A stretch of DNA of 64,000 nucleotides, from assembly GCF_002269505.1 (NCBI RefSeq), contig NZ_NQKQ01000022.1:21975-85974 (forward strand), given 5' to 3'. The translations under genes and the position numbers were made by a program. Below are positions 53,471-63,071 of this stretch, piece by piece. The stretch is from Pseudomonas fragi (GTDB taxonomy: Bacteria > Pseudomonadota > Gammaproteobacteria > Pseudomonadales > Pseudomonadaceae). Positions within the stretch are counted from its first letter, which is position 1. The number at the start of each line of letters is the position of its first letter. Below the pieces are notes generated by a model, which saw only the letters and a list, made by a program, of their open reading frames with translations, was not told the DNA's origin and ran no database searches.

Positions 53471-54661
53471 ATGACCGACACCCCGCAGCCGCGCTTACAC
53501 CCACTGGCAGATACCTCGCCCTCGGCGGTGGTCGCAGGCTTTATCGCCATGATGACCGGCTACACCAGCTCCCTGGTCCTGATGTTCCAGGCGGGTCAGG
53601 CAGCGGGACTTACCAGCGGGCAGATTTCATCATGGATCTGGGCACTGTCGATCGGCATGGCTGTTTGCAGCATAGGCTTGTCTTTGCGTTATCGCACACC
53701 GATCACCATCGCCTGGTCCACTCCGGGCGCGGCCCTGCTGATCACCAGCCTGGGCGGCGTCAGTTACGGTGAAGCCATCGGAGCCTATATCACCTGCGCG
53801 GTACTGGTGATTATCTGTGGCATCACCGGCAGTTTTGAGCGCCTGGTCAAGCGCATCCCCTCATCCCTGGCCGCCGCATTGCTGGCGGGCATCCTGTTCA
53901 AGATCGGCAGCGAAATTTTCGTCGCCGCGCAACATCGCACCGGCCTGGTGATCGGCATGTTTTTCACCTACCTGATCGTCAAGCGTCTGTCGCCGCGCTA
54001 CGCCGTGCTGGCAGCGCTGCTGATCGGCACCCTGCTCTCGGGCATGCTCGGGCTGCTGGACTTCAGCGGTTTTGCCCTTGAAGTGGCCGTCCCGGTGTGG
54101 ACCACACCGTCATTCTCGCTGGCGGCAACCATCAGCATCGGCATTCCCCTGTTTGTAGTGGCCATGACCTCGCAAAACATGCCGGGCATTGCCGTACTGC
54201 GGGCCGATGGCTATGACGTGCCCGCCTCGCCGCTGATCACCACCACCGGGGTAGCTTCCTTGCTGCTCGCCCCATTCGGCTCCCACGGCATCAACCTGGC
54301 GGCAATAAGTGCGGCCATCTGCACCGGCCCCCATGCCCACGAAGACCCGAAAAAACGCTATACCGCAGCCGTATGGTGCGGAATTTTCTATGGCATCGCC
54401 GGCATATTCGGTGCCACCCTGGCCGCCCTGTTCGCCTCATTGCCCAAGGAACTGGTGCTGTCAATTGCCGCACTGGCACTGTTCGGCTCGATCATGAACG
54501 GCCTGAGCATTGCCATGGGCGAAGCCAGGGAGCGTGAGGCTGCCCTGGTCACCTTTATGGTGACCGCATCGGGTATGACCCTGTTTTCAATCGGCTCGGC
54601 TTTCTGGGGTATTGTCGCGGGTGTGCTGACCCTCATGATCCTGAATGTAAAATCACGCTGA
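53471..54661 (+). CDS. BenE-family transporter
   Basis: A 396-residue membrane protein with about eleven or twelve segments that resembles BenE benoate/H+ symporters across its length (for example MTGYTSSLVLMFQAGQAAGL, ITIAWSTPGAALL and RIPSSLAAALLAGILFK). The ATG at 53471 has AAGGA upstream; the longer frame is unlikely. There are no benzoate genes nearby. Its place beside guaD, xdh and two GntR regulators hints that it may carry a purine-related compound instead of benzoate. Confidence 0.82.
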   Translation: MTDTPQPRLHPLADTSPSAVVAGFIAMMTGYTSSLVLMFQAGQAAGLTSGQISSWIWALSIGMAVCSIGLSLRYRTPITIAWSTPGAALLITSLGGVSYGEAIGAYITCAVLVIICGITGSFERLVKRIPSSLAAALLAGILFKIGSEIFVAAQHRTGLVIGMFFTYLIVKRLSPRYAVLAALLIGTLLSGMLGLLDFSGFALEVAVPVWTTPSFSLAATISIGIPLFVVAMTSQNMPGIAVLRADGYDVPASPLITTTGVASLLLAPFGSHGINLAAISAAICTGPHAHEDPKKRYTAAVWCGIFYGIAGIFGATLAALFASLPKELVLSIAALALFGSIMNGLSIAMGEAREREAALVTFMVTASGMTLFSIGSAFWGIVAGVLTLMILNVKSR

Positions 54662-54665
54662 GCGA

Positions 54666-55427
54666 TCAGATTGCCAGTGCCCCGCCATCGACCGCCAGCG
54701 CATGGCCGGTAGTAAACGCTGCGCCGTCCGAGCACAGGTACAAGACGGCGCTGGCCACTTCTTCGACCTTGCCGATACGCCCCACCGGGTGCATCGCTGC
54801 GGCAAATTCAGCCTTGCGGGGGTCGGCCTCATAAGCGCGGCGAAACATATCGGTATCGATCACCGCAGGGCACACGGCGTTGACCCGAATATGCTTTTTC
54901 GCATACTCAATGGCTGCAGATTTGGTTAATCCGATCACCGCATGCTTGGACGCCGAGTAGATGCTCATTTTCGGCGCAGCGCCCAGCCCGGCCACCGAGG
55001 CGGTATTGACGATCGCCCCACCGCCCTGGGCCAGCATCAATGGCAACTGATATTTCATGCACAACCACACGCCCTTGACGTTCACCCCCATGATCGCGTC
55101 GAACTCGTCCAGGGTGCCGTCAGCCAGACGCCCTTGCTCGATCTCGATCCCCGCATTGTTGAAGGCATAGTCCAGACGACCGTAGGTGCTGATTGCCTGC
55201 TCCATCAGTTGCTTGACCTGCGCTTCCACAGTCACATCGCAGCCTGCGAATATTGCATTGCCACCTGCAGCCTTTATCTGCGCCACAGTCTCTTCGCCGC
55301 CAGCCACATCGCGATCAGCCACCACCACCTTCAGGCCTTCACCAGCAAACGCAAGGGCGGTAGCCCGGCCAATTCCTGCACCGGCGCCCGTCACCAACGC
55401 CACTTGCCCCGTAAACGTCATGCCCAT
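54666..55427 (-). CDS. SDR-family oxidoreductase
   Basis: A 253-residue classical short-chain dehydrogenase. It has the nucleotide motif TGAGAGIG at residues 13-20, NNAG at 90-93, and the catalytic residues S144, Y157 and K161 (YSASK). D38 after the second beta strand (VVADRD) suggests NAD(H) preference. The substrate is unknown. It converges with the BenE-type gene with only 4 bases between stops, and is divergent from the CurA-like reductase. Confidence 0.87.
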   Translation of the reverse strand: MGMTFTGQVALVTGAGAGIGRATALAFAGEGLKVVVADRDVAGGEETVAQIKAAGGNAIFAGCDVTVEAQVKQLMEQAISTYGRLDYAFNNAGIEIEQGRLADGTLDEFDAIMGVNVKGVWLCMKYQLPLMLAQGGGAIVNTASVAGLGAAPKMSIYSASKHAVIGLTKSAAIEYAKKHIRVNAVCPAVIDTDMFRRAYEADPRKAEFAAAMHPVGRIGKVEEVASAVLYLCSDGAAFTTGHALAVDGGALAI

Positions 55428-55622
55428 TGTTGTAACCCTCAGCAGAATGCATCTGTGTCCCGAAACGCTCAGGCACAGTCATCTACTTATTTATCCGAGT
55501 GATAAAACCCTGCCTACAACCATCACCACCACTGATAAAAGCCTATTCGCTAGCACGCATTCACTTGCCGTGTAGCTTGAGAAGGTCTATCTACAGTGAT
55601 CAATCTCCAATGAGTTATAGCA

Positions 55623-56627
55623 ATGACTGACCAGACAAACCGCCAATTCCTGCTCGCCAAACGTCCAGTCGGTGCAGCAACCCGTGACACCTTCACCTTC
55701 CAGCAAGTGCCCGTGGTACAGCCCAAGGATGGCCAGATACTGGTCAAAAACGAATACCTGTCCCTCGACCCGGCCATGCGCGGCTGGATGAATGAAGGCA
55801 AGTCCTATATCCCGCCGGTCGCACTTGGCGACGTGATGCGCGCCCTGGGTGTGGGCAAGGTCATAGCCTCGGCGCACCCGGGCTTTGCTGTAGGGGATTA
55901 CGTCAACGGTGCCCTGGGCGTACAGGATTACTTCGTCGGTGAGCCCCGCGGTTTCTACAAGGTCGCCCCGAAATTGGTACCGCTGCCGGTGTATCTGTCC
56001 GCACTGGGCATGACCGGCATGACCGCCTACTTCGCATTGCTGGACGTCGGCGCACCCAAAGCAGGAGACACCGTGGTGATCTCCGGCGCAGCGGGTGCTG
56101 TTGGCAGCATTGCCGGGCAAATCGCCAAGTTGAAGGGCTGCCGCGTAGTGGGCATCGCCGGTGGACAGGAAAAATGCGCGCGGCTGGTCGATGAGTTCGG
56201 CTTCGACGGCACCATCGACTACAAGAGCGAAGATGTACTCGCAGGCCTCAAGCGTGAATGCCCCAAAGGCGTGGACGTATTTTTCGACAATGTGGGCGGC
56301 GAAATACTCGACGCGGTACTGAGCCGTTTAAATTTCAAGGCACGAGTCATCATCTGCGGTGCAATAAGCCAGTACAACAACAAGGAAGCCGTAAAAGGTC
56401 CGGCCAACTACTTGTCACTGCTGGTCAATCGCGCGCGTATGGAAGGCTTTGTGGTGATGGACTACGCCGATCGCTATGCAGTGGCCGGGCAGGAAATGGC
56501 GGGATGGCTGCTCAAAGGCCAGTTGAAAAGCAAAGAGCATATTGTTGAAGGCCTGGAAAGCTTCCCGGAGAGCCTGGCGAAGCTATTCAGCGGGGAAAAT
56601 CACGGCAAGCTTGTACTAAAGGTCTGA
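55623..56627 (+). CDS. NADP-dependent oxidoreductase (CurA / leukotriene B4 dehydrogenase-like MDR)
   Basis: A 334-residue zinc-free medium-chain reductase. Visible are the N-terminal segment NRQFLLAKRPVGAATRDTF, substrate-side EYLSLDPAMRGWMNE, the cofactor motif VVISGAAGAVGSIAGQIAKLKGCRVVGIAGG and DVFFDNVGGEILD, as in curcumin/alkenal reductases and 15-oxoprostaglandin 13-reductase. It probably reduces alkenals or similar enones. The physiological substrate is unknown. Confidence 0.88.
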   Translation: MTDQTNRQFLLAKRPVGAATRDTFTFQQVPVVQPKDGQILVKNEYLSLDPAMRGWMNEGKSYIPPVALGDVMRALGVGKVIASAHPGFAVGDYVNGALGVQDYFVGEPRGFYKVAPKLVPLPVYLSALGMTGMTAYFALLDVGAPKAGDTVVISGAAGAVGSIAGQIAKLKGCRVVGIAGGQEKCARLVDEFGFDGTIDYKSEDVLAGLKRECPKGVDVFFDNVGGEILDAVLSRLNFKARVIICGAISQYNNKEAVKGPANYLSLLVNRARMEGFVVMDYADRYAVAGQEMAGWLLKGQLKSKEHIVEGLESFPESLAKLFSGENHGKLVLKV

Positions 56628-56640
56628 AACAAAGCATAAC

Positions 56641-56668
56641 TGCGGGAGCTGGCTGGCCAGCTCCCGCA
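56641..56668. terminator. Hairpin between the reductase and pyrF
   Basis: TGCGGGAGCTGGC and GCCAGCTCCCGCA form 13-base arms around a very short centre. It lies between convergent genes and lacks a T-run; it may be a REP-like hairpin or a Rho-dependent stop. Confidence 0.55.
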
Positions 56669-56678
56669 CACAGCCTCA

Positions 56679-57377
56679 TCAGGCCAGCTCAGCTACCACA
56701 GCGGCGAGAGCCATGGCCGGATCAGCAGCCTGGCTGATAGGACGCCCGATCACCAGATAATCAGAACCTGCATCCAGTGCCTGGCGAGGAGTCAGGATAC
56801 GACGCTGATCGTCCTGCGCACTGCCCGCAGGGCGAATCCCCGGGGTTACCAGTTGCAGGCCCGGGTGCGCGGCCTTCAGCGCTTGCGCCTCCAGGGCAGA
56901 ACATACCAGACCGTCCATACCGGCCTTCTCGGCCAGGGCGGCCAGACGCAACACTTGCTCCTGCGGCTCAATATCCAGGCCAATACCGGCCAGGTCTTCA
57001 CGCTCCATGCTGGTCAATACTGTCACGCCGATCAGCAAAGGTTGCGGGCCGGTGCGTTTGTCGAGTATCTCGCGGCAAGCGGCCATCATCCGCAAACCGC
57101 CCGAACAATGAACGTTAACCATCCATACGCCCATTTCAGCTGCGGCCTTGACCGCCATTGCCGTGGTATTGGGGATATCGTGGAACTTCAGGTCCAGGAA
57201 CACTTCAAAACCCTTGTCACGCAAAGTGCCGACAATTTCCGAAGCGCAACTGGTGAACAGCTCTTTGCCCACCTTGACGCGGCACAGCTTGGGGTCCAAC
57301 TGATCAGCCAGTTTCAGTGCGGCGTCACGCGTTGGGAAATCCAGGGCGACGATAATAGGAGTCTGGCAGTCGGACAT
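56679..57377 (-). CDS. pyrF: Orotidine 5'-phosphate decarboxylase
   Basis: A 232-residue TIM-barrel enzyme for the last step of UMP synthesis. It has the N-terminal IIVALDFP, catalytic DLKFHDIPNT (the K-x-D region), VTVLTSM and the phosphate-binding VIGRPISQAADP. The ATG at 57377 (MSDCQTPIIVALDF) matches the family; the upstream ATG at 57413 is less likely. Confidence 0.96.
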   Translation of the reverse strand: MSDCQTPIIVALDFPTRDAALKLADQLDPKLCRVKVGKELFTSCASEIVGTLRDKGFEVFLDLKFHDIPNTTAMAVKAAAEMGVWMVNVHCSGGLRMMAACREILDKRTGPQPLLIGVTVLTSMEREDLAGIGLDIEPQEQVLRLAALAEKAGMDGLVCSALEAQALKAAHPGLQLVTPGIRPAGSAQDDQRRILTPRQALDAGSDYLVIGRPISQAADPAMALAAVVAELA

Positions 57378-57607
57378 TAGCGGGTTCTCAGGCTGGTCGA
57401 AATCGGCGCGCATTGTAGCGGAACCAGCCGCTCACAGGCACCCGATGATCGTAAATTCACGTTTTTAGTCTTTACCAAGGTTATACCGCACATGACGGAA
57501 TAACCGGCCTACACTGAAAGCTATAAACACCCACTCACTAAACAGAATAAACAGCAGCTGACAGCGCAAACCATTCCCTGCGCTGCATTCAACACGGAGA
57601 ACACTCT

Positions 57608-57775
57608 ATGCCTTGGTATGCCTGGTTAATTCTCGTCGTCGCCATCGGTGTTATCGTAGGCGCCCTGATGACGCTGCGTGAAACCGCCAATAAAGTGGAA
57701 CTGACCGATGAGCAACGTAAACGTGTTGCCGAACGCAATGCTGAAATGGACGCCAAGGAATCAAAAGACAGATAG
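57608..57775 (+). CDS. DUF2897-type small membrane protein
   Basis: A 55-residue protein: one N-terminal membrane segment (PWYAWLILVVAIGVIVGALM) followed by a charged tail (TLRETANKVELTDEQRKRVA). Small proteins of this form are common after pyrF in Pseudomonas and are assigned to DUF2897; the function is unknown. The ATG lies after GGAG (AACACGGAGAACACTCT). Confidence 0.75.
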   Translation: MPWYAWLILVVAIGVIVGALMTLRETANKVELTDEQRKRVAERNAEMDAKESKDR

Positions 57776-57913
57776 TCAGGCAAGCGCTCAGGGCCTGAAT
57801 GCCAAGGAATGAGCATCGGGTAGGGAAAACCCTACAAATAGTTGCATGATTGCCCACTGCATCTGTTTGAAAGTCGACGCTATGATGATCCATTGCATAA
57901 AGAGACACCTGCC

Positions 57914-58477
57914 ATGCGCTACTCACAAGATCATAAAGCCCAAACTCATCTGCGCATCGTTAAAGAAGCATCCGGGCTTTTTCGACGACACGGTATTGGT
58001 GCAACTGGCCTGCAACCCCTCATGAAATCACTGGGTCTCACTCACGGTGGTTTCTATGCCCATTTTTCATCCAAAAACGATTTGGTAGAAAAAGCCTTGC
58101 AGCATGCAGCCACCCAGGTTGACGGCATTTGCGCCGAACTGTTCAGCCAGCCCCACCCCCTGCACGCGTTTATTGATGCTTACTTGTCTGAATGGCATCT
58201 GACCTCACCTCATGAGGGCTGCCCGTTACCGACCATGTCCGCAGAAATGGCACAACAGGGCCAGGCAAGTGCAACCACCGACCATGTCATCAGTGCCAGG
58301 CTCGAACAGATACAAGCAACCCTGCAAGGGTCAGACACCGAAGACAAAAGCATTGTGATTTTCGCCACACTGGTAGGTGCACTGGTTCTCGCTCGCGGCG
58401 CAGAGAGCGACACACTGAAACAGAAGATTCTCGAAGTCACGCGCAGTGCATTGAAACAATCAGCGCCACATGCCTGA
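57914..58477 (+). CDS. TetR/AcrR-family transcriptional regulator
   Basis: A 187-residue regulator. The N-terminal helix-turn-helix is RIVKEASGLFRRHGIGATGLQPLMKSLGLTHGGFYAHFSSKNDLVEKAL, typical of the YxxFxxK TetR motif; the rest is a helical ligand domain. The ATG at 57914 (MRYSQDHKAQTHLRIV) is the natural start, and a longer frame from 57842 lacks support. No obvious target gene is divergent from it; autoregulation is likely. Confidence 0.88.
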   Translation: MRYSQDHKAQTHLRIVKEASGLFRRHGIGATGLQPLMKSLGLTHGGFYAHFSSKNDLVEKALQHAATQVDGICAELFSQPHPLHAFIDAYLSEWHLTSPHEGCPLPTMSAEMAQQGQASATTDHVISARLEQIQATLQGSDTEDKSIVIFATLVGALVLARGAESDTLKQKILEVTRSALKQSAPHA

Positions 58478-58495
58478 ATGCTTGCAGTCAGGCAC

Positions 58496-58524
58496 AAAAA
58501 AGCCAGTCAATGACTGGCTTTTTT
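58496..58524. terminator. Bidirectional terminator between TetR and ComEA-like genes
   Basis: AAAAAAGCCAGTCA and TGACTGGCTTTTTT pair perfectly, giving A/T runs on both sides, so it can serve both convergent genes. A second hairpin (TGCCTGA...TCAGGCA, 58471-58494) precedes it. Confidence 0.92.
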
Positions 58525-58540
58525 CGTTCAGTTACCTGGC

Positions 58541-58870
58541 TTAGCTGATTACGATCTTGTCGCGGTTTCTCTCTAAAATAACCTTGCCTATCCCTTTGAC
58601 CTCAAGCAACTCATCAACCGAAGTAAAGTCACCATTGGCCTCGCGATAAGCCACAATCGCCTTGGCTTTAACAGCACCTACACCAGAAAGCTCACGCTGC
58701 AGGGTCGCCTCATCTGCGGTATTGATGTTGATCGTCACCACTTTGGCATCCAGCACTACTGGCGCAGCAACAACCGGTTCAACTGCACCGGCCGCAGGTG
58801 CAGCATGGGCCACACTGGAAACACCGACCATCAAGGCAAAGAAAATCGACGAGAGAAAAGCAGTACGCAT
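58541..58870 (-). CDS. ComEA-family helix-hairpin-helix protein
   Basis: A 109-residue protein with a signal peptide (FLSSIFFALMVGVSSVAHA) and a C-terminal double helix-hairpin-helix (ININTADEATLQRELSGVGAVKAKAIVAYREANGDFTSVDELLEVKGIG). ComEA proteins bind DNA in the periplasm during natural transformation; short secreted versions like this are widespread in Gammaproteobacteria. The ATG at 58870 has GGAG 8 bases upstream; a GTG at 58879 is less likely. It lies next to wbpM, as in P. aeruginosa. Confidence 0.87.
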   Translation of the reverse strand: MRTAFLSSIFFALMVGVSSVAHAAPAAGAVEPVVAAPVVLDAKVVTININTADEATLQRELSGVGAVKAKAIVAYREANGDFTSVDELLEVKGIGKVILERNRDKIVIS

Positions 58871-58980
58871 AATTGACACTCCATAACATCGTTAAGTTGA
58901 AAACAGCTTTCCTGAGCTGTATTTCAAACTTAGCCGCTGGTTATAGAGTGTCAAAAATCAGAGCGTTGCAGGGTATGTAC

Positions 58981-60978
58981 TCAGGACGGCTCAGCACGGC
59001 GTTGCTGATGAATCCAGTCAACGATTTCACCTTCAGGCGCATAACCACTGACCGTCTCGCGCAACAGCTGGCGCACGCGCACATAGTCATCCTGATCAAC
59101 AGCATCAAGTAGCTGCGACAGTCGCTGCTTGAGCTCATCCCAGGGCAACATGTCCTCGTTGGCACACATGATCATGGGGTGCCGGGTCGCGACTACGTTA
59201 TCGCCAATCAGTAATTCTTCGTAAAGCTTTTCACCAGGGCGCAAGCCGGTGAACTCGATCTCAATGTCGCCATGCAGGTTTTTATCCGAGCGAACGCTGA
59301 AACCGGAGAGATGGATCATTTTCTCGGCCAGTTCCACAATGCGCACCGGCTCACCCATATCAAGCACAAATACATCGCCCCCCTGCCCCATTGAGCCGGC
59401 CTGTATCACCAATTGAGCCGCCTCGGGTATGGTCATGAAGTAGCGGGTGATCTTGGGGTGAGTCACTGTCAGCGGGCCACCTGCCTTGATCTGCTTGTGA
59501 AACAGCGGAATCACCGAGCCGGAAGATCCCAGCACATTGCCAAAACGCACCATGGTGAAACGGGTTTTATTCACCCTTGACACATTGGCCGAGTCGCCAA
59601 ACAACACAGGCGCAACTTCACGACTGAGCGCTTGTAGCGTCATCTCGGCCAGACGCTTGGTGCTGCCCATCACATTGGTCGGCCGCACAGCCTTGTCGGT
59701 GGAAATCAGAACGAAGTTCGACACACCCGACTGCAAGGCCGCCTGAGCGGTGTTGAGCGTACCGATGACGTTATTCAGCACACCTTCGGCAATATTGTGC
59801 TCAACCATTGGCACATGTTTATAGGCCGCAGCGTGATACACCGTATCGACATGCCAGGTCTTCATTACATCCAGCAATTTGTGCGAATTACGCACAGAAC
59901 CCAGGATCGGCAGCACCTTCACCGAAAGCGACTTCAGACCGACCCGCCGCTCCAGCTCGCCAAATATGTTGTACAGGTTGAATTCGCTGTGTTCGTACAG
60001 CAGCAACGTGGTCGGCTTCAAGGCCAGGATCTGCCGGCACAGCTCCGAGCCAATCGAGCCACCGGCACCTGTAACCATGACACACAGGCCCTTGATACAA
60101 CGCTCCTGCAACTCACCTTGCGCGGGCACCGGGTCGCGCCCGAGCAAATCGGCGATATCCACCTCCTGGATATCGTCCACCTTGACCCGACCACTGGCCA
60201 GGTCCATAAAACCGGGGACACTACGAACGTGCAGAGGGAAACCTTCCAGCAAACCCAAAATCTCGCGGCGACGTGCACGGGACGAAGAAGGGACTGCCAA
60301 CAGCAGTTCCTGGGCGCCGGTACGTTCGATCATCTGCTGAATATGTTCGGGTTTGTAAACCTGCAAGCCGGAAATGATGCGATCTGCAATACTTTCATCA
60401 TCGTCAATAAACGCAACAGGGCGCATGACTCGGCCCATACGCAAGGCAGCAACCAGCTGGTTACCCGCGGCACCGGCGCCGTAAATGGCGACGCGAGGCA
60501 GGCCGTCATCGCGACTGGTGAATGGCACATGCTGAGCTGCCGCAAACCAGTCACCCAGGAAGTATTGACGCATGGCCAGGCGCAAACCACCGAGCATGAT
60601 CAGGCTCAGCCACCAGTAGTTGAAGATGATCGAACGGGGGACAACGTTGTCATGGTTGCTGTACCAATAAACGACAACCGCCAAGATCAGCGATGAGAGA
60701 CTGACTGCCTTGATAATCGCGATAAGGGCATCGTTGCCGAAGTAGCGCATTACGGCGCGATACATGCCAAAGCGGATAAACAGGGGGATGGCGATTAAAG
60801 GGGCAGCAATAAACAGCCAAAAATGCATTTTTACTGGGTTGATCATGTCGTCGATGCCGAGACGAACGACAAAGGCAAACCATAAAGCCGACCACACCAA
60901 CAAGATATCTGTAGCAACTTGTATGAAGCGTTTTTGCCGTCGAGACAAGCGTAGCAAAAATGTTCGAATATTATTCAT
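58981..60978 (-). CDS. wbpM: Nucleotide-sugar 4,6-dehydratase WbpM
   Basis: A 665-residue inner-membrane protein. Four N-terminal membrane segments (about 15-130) are followed by a first Rossmann-like domain (VAIYGAGAAGNQLVAAL) and the catalytic SDR domain with VTGAGGSIGSELCRQIL near 290. The active-site segment is STDKAVRPTNVMGSTKRLAE, with methionine in place of the usual SDR tyrosine, as in WbpM/FlaA1. WbpM makes the 4-keto-6-deoxy precursor of QuiNAc/FucNAc for O-antigen. The ATG at 60978 has GAGG upstream; the longer frame is not family-like. Confidence 0.94.
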   Translation of the reverse strand: MNNIRTFLLRLSRRQKRFIQVATDILLVWSALWFAFVVRLGIDDMINPVKMHFWLFIAAPLIAIPLFIRFGMYRAVMRYFGNDALIAIIKAVSLSSLILAVVVYWYSNHDNVVPRSIIFNYWWLSLIMLGGLRLAMRQYFLGDWFAAAQHVPFTSRDDGLPRVAIYGAGAAGNQLVAALRMGRVMRPVAFIDDDESIADRIISGLQVYKPEHIQQMIERTGAQELLLAVPSSSRARRREILGLLEGFPLHVRSVPGFMDLASGRVKVDDIQEVDIADLLGRDPVPAQGELQERCIKGLCVMVTGAGGSIGSELCRQILALKPTTLLLYEHSEFNLYNIFGELERRVGLKSLSVKVLPILGSVRNSHKLLDVMKTWHVDTVYHAAAYKHVPMVEHNIAEGVLNNVIGTLNTAQAALQSGVSNFVLISTDKAVRPTNVMGSTKRLAEMTLQALSREVAPVLFGDSANVSRVNKTRFTMVRFGNVLGSSGSVIPLFHKQIKAGGPLTVTHPKITRYFMTIPEAAQLVIQAGSMGQGGDVFVLDMGEPVRIVELAEKMIHLSGFSVRSDKNLHGDIEIEFTGLRPGEKLYEELLIGDNVVATRHPMIMCANEDMLPWDELKQRLSQLLDAVDQDDYVRVRQLLRETVSGYAPEGEIVDWIHQQRRAEPS

Positions 60979-61033
60979 ACTGACCTCGCCCAAATAGTAA
61001 ATCCCACACACCACCTTGCAGACATTTTTAATG

Positions 61034-62053
61034 CTAACCCTTGAGCTCAGCTTGCCCCGCACCAAACTTGAAAGCAAGAACACATATTGGCGCATATGCA
61101 ATAAGCATCCCTGTCAACCCGTCCAGGTCAAGTAAAGCAACAGACAGGGCTATTGGAAAAAGCCAAAAAACATTTATACCAATTACAGCCAATGTCACAA
61201 CCCGATGAGAGTTGAAATGACGAGCCGCAAACTGGTAAGCATGACTTCGATGAGCCTCATAGACTTTTTCCCCTCTCAAGAATCGTCTGAAGAGTGTGAG
61301 CGTAGCATCGACTATAAAAACGCCTAAAAGGATTAGCCACACCCATAGAAATTTCGAATCCGACCAGGCTGAGATTAAACTTAAAAACCCAAGTACCACC
61401 CCAAGGAAACCACTGCCTGCGTCACCCATGAATATTCGAGCCGGAGGAAAGTTCCAGTATAAAAAACCCATCACTGTTGCAGACAACAGCAATGGAGGCC
61501 AGACCAAATCATGGTAGCCCAGCAGCCAGAATATGATGGCTGCACCGCAACTTGCACACACGGCCTCAACACTGGCCAAACCATCTATGCCATCCATAAA
61601 GTTGTATAAATTCAGCATCCAGACCAGATATAACACTGCAGCCAGTGCACCAGCCCAGCCTAAATCAATCTTAAAACCAAAGAAAAACATCGGGGGCAGT
61701 CCACCCAATGAATAGACACAGAGTATGGCTGCAGAAAAATGCCCGAGAAGTCGCCATCTCGCGGCAACATGCCCATGATCGTCTAGAAAACCGAGCAACG
61801 CCACGCCACCAGCCGCAATAATAAGCGTGAATGCAACTGACATGGAAATAGTGTCATAGAACGCCAAAACAGGGCATCCCAATAAAAAGGTCAAAACAAT
61901 TGCCACCCCTCCACCACGGGGTGTAGGGGTTGAATGAGAACTTCTTGAGTTAGGGATATCGATAATATTTTTTGCCAGTGCATAACGCCTGATCACAGCA
62001 GTCATATACAAACTAAAAACAAAAGCCAAGGGCAGCAACAGCCACAGTTCCAT
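61034..62053 (-). CDS. wbpL: Undecaprenyl-phosphate sugar-1-phosphate transferase (WbpL/WecA type)
   Basis: A 339-residue membrane enzyme of the MraY/WecA family with about ten membrane segments. Motifs: DIPNSRSSHSTPTPRGGG, DDHGH, LYNFMDGIDGLA and IFMGDAGSGFLG, with the C-terminal RSHAYQ. It starts O-antigen units by putting a HexNAc-1-phosphate (FucNAc or QuiNAc in related strains) on undecaprenyl phosphate. It lies 55 bases before wbpM on the same strand. Base composition is clearly richer in A+T than the core genome. Confidence 0.88.
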   Translation of the reverse strand: MELWLLLPLAFVFSLYMTAVIRRYALAKNIIDIPNSRSSHSTPTPRGGGVAIVLTFLLGCPVLAFYDTISMSVAFTLIIAAGGVALLGFLDDHGHVAARWRLLGHFSAAILCVYSLGGLPPMFFFGFKIDLGWAGALAAVLYLVWMLNLYNFMDGIDGLASVEAVCASCGAAIIFWLLGYHDLVWPPLLLSATVMGFLYWNFPPARIFMGDAGSGFLGVVLGFLSLISAWSDSKFLWVWLILLGVFIVDATLTLFRRFLRGEKVYEAHRSHAYQFAARHFNSHRVVTLAVIGINVFWLFPIALSVALLDLDGLTGMLIAYAPICVLAFKFGAGQAELKG

Positions 62054-62114
62054 GATAAAACACTCGCATTTATGGTTAACAAATTTTGCTGCTCAACATT
62101 GCAACTTGATTTGA

Positions 62115-63071
62115 TTAACCGATTCCATTCTTGAATTGATACCCTGCTTTTTCTAGAGCGCACTCAATGTCCACAGGAGGCGTCCAGCACAACATTGAAT
62201 AGGCCTTGGTAGCGTCGACCTCCAAAGATTCACACAGTTGCAGGTAAGCCGACTTTTGCCCAACCGCGGCTGCCCCGAGTTTCAAAATGAATGGAGGGAC
62301 CGGAAACAAGCGCGTCCTGCTCCCCATACCCGAAGCCAGGCGTTGAACTATTTGTGCAGTGGATACAGCCTGTTTATCCGCAACCAAGAATGTCTGGTTT
62401 GCAGCAAGCGGATGCTTAAGACATGTAACAATAAAGTCAACCAGATTTTCGAGAGCGATTAAGCTACGCCGATTATTTACCATTGACAAAGGGCAAGGCA
62501 AACCAGACGACACTATTTTCAGCAGACGACGAAAGTTGCCTGGGGCATTGGCAGCATAGACCAAGGGTGGCCGAATAATTACCAGCTCCATTGAAGTGCC
62601 CTCTAACAATGCCGTGAGTCCTTGTTCAGCTTCCCATTTTGACGCCGCGTATAACGCATGCGGATCAGGAACACTGAGTTCAGTGAACGCACGCTCATGA
62701 GTGCATGCACCATTGACCCCGATGGAACTTATAAAAATAAATCTTTGAACACCCGCAGCCAAGGCTTGTTCTGCCAGAGCCAATGTATTGATCACATTAG
62801 CCTTTCGAAACTGTGCGGCAGGATCATGACCGGTTTCAGATAACACATGGGCACGAGCGGCGAGATGTACAACAACATCTACCCCACGCAGTGCATCTTC
62901 CCAGTTCGAGGGTTCAGAGGAATCATCAAATTTGAAGAATGTAAAATTGTCGACTGACAATATGCATTCACTTCGACTGGAGCCGACAACAAAAACATCC
63001 GATAGAGAGCATAATTCTTTGCAGAGCGCTGCACCTACAAAACCACTGGACCCTGTGACTAAAACTCTCAT
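62115..63071 (-). CDS. NAD-dependent sugar epimerase/dehydratase (WbpV/WbpK-like)
   Basis: A 318-residue extended SDR with VTGSSGFVGAALCKEL at the N-terminus, the middle SSIGVNGACT (catalytic serine/threonine region) and YAASKWEAEQ (Y-x3-K). In P. aeruginosa O-antigen loci a similar protein (WbpV or WbpK) reduces the 4-keto sugar made by WbpM before WbpL uses it. The gene order SDR-wbpL-wbpM supports that role here. It overlaps the next gene upstream by 4 bases. A+T-rich. Confidence 0.82.
   Translation of the reverse strand: MRVLVTGSSGFVGAALCKELCSLSDVFVVGSSRSECILSVDNFTFFKFDDSSEPSNWEDALRGVDVVVHLAARAHVLSETGHDPAAQFRKANVINTLALAEQALAAGVQRFIFISSIGVNGACTHERAFTELSVPDPHALYAASKWEAEQGLTALLEGTSMELVIIRPPLVYAANAPGNFRRLLKIVSSGLPCPLSMVNNRRSLIALENLVDFIVTCLKHPLAANQTFLVADKQAVSTAQIVQRLASGMGSRTRLFPVPPFILKLGAAAVGQKSAYLQLCESLEVDATKAYSMLCWTPPVDIECALEKAGYQFKNGIG

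Noticed and set aside
57842..57913. Extended start for the TetR gene
   Set aside because: The extra residues do not match TetR N-termini, and a normal start lies at 57914.
58981..61101. Long form of WbpM with an extra 41 residues
   Set aside because: The extension runs through the intergenic gap and lacks a ribosome-binding site; ATG 60978 has GAGG upstream and fits the family.
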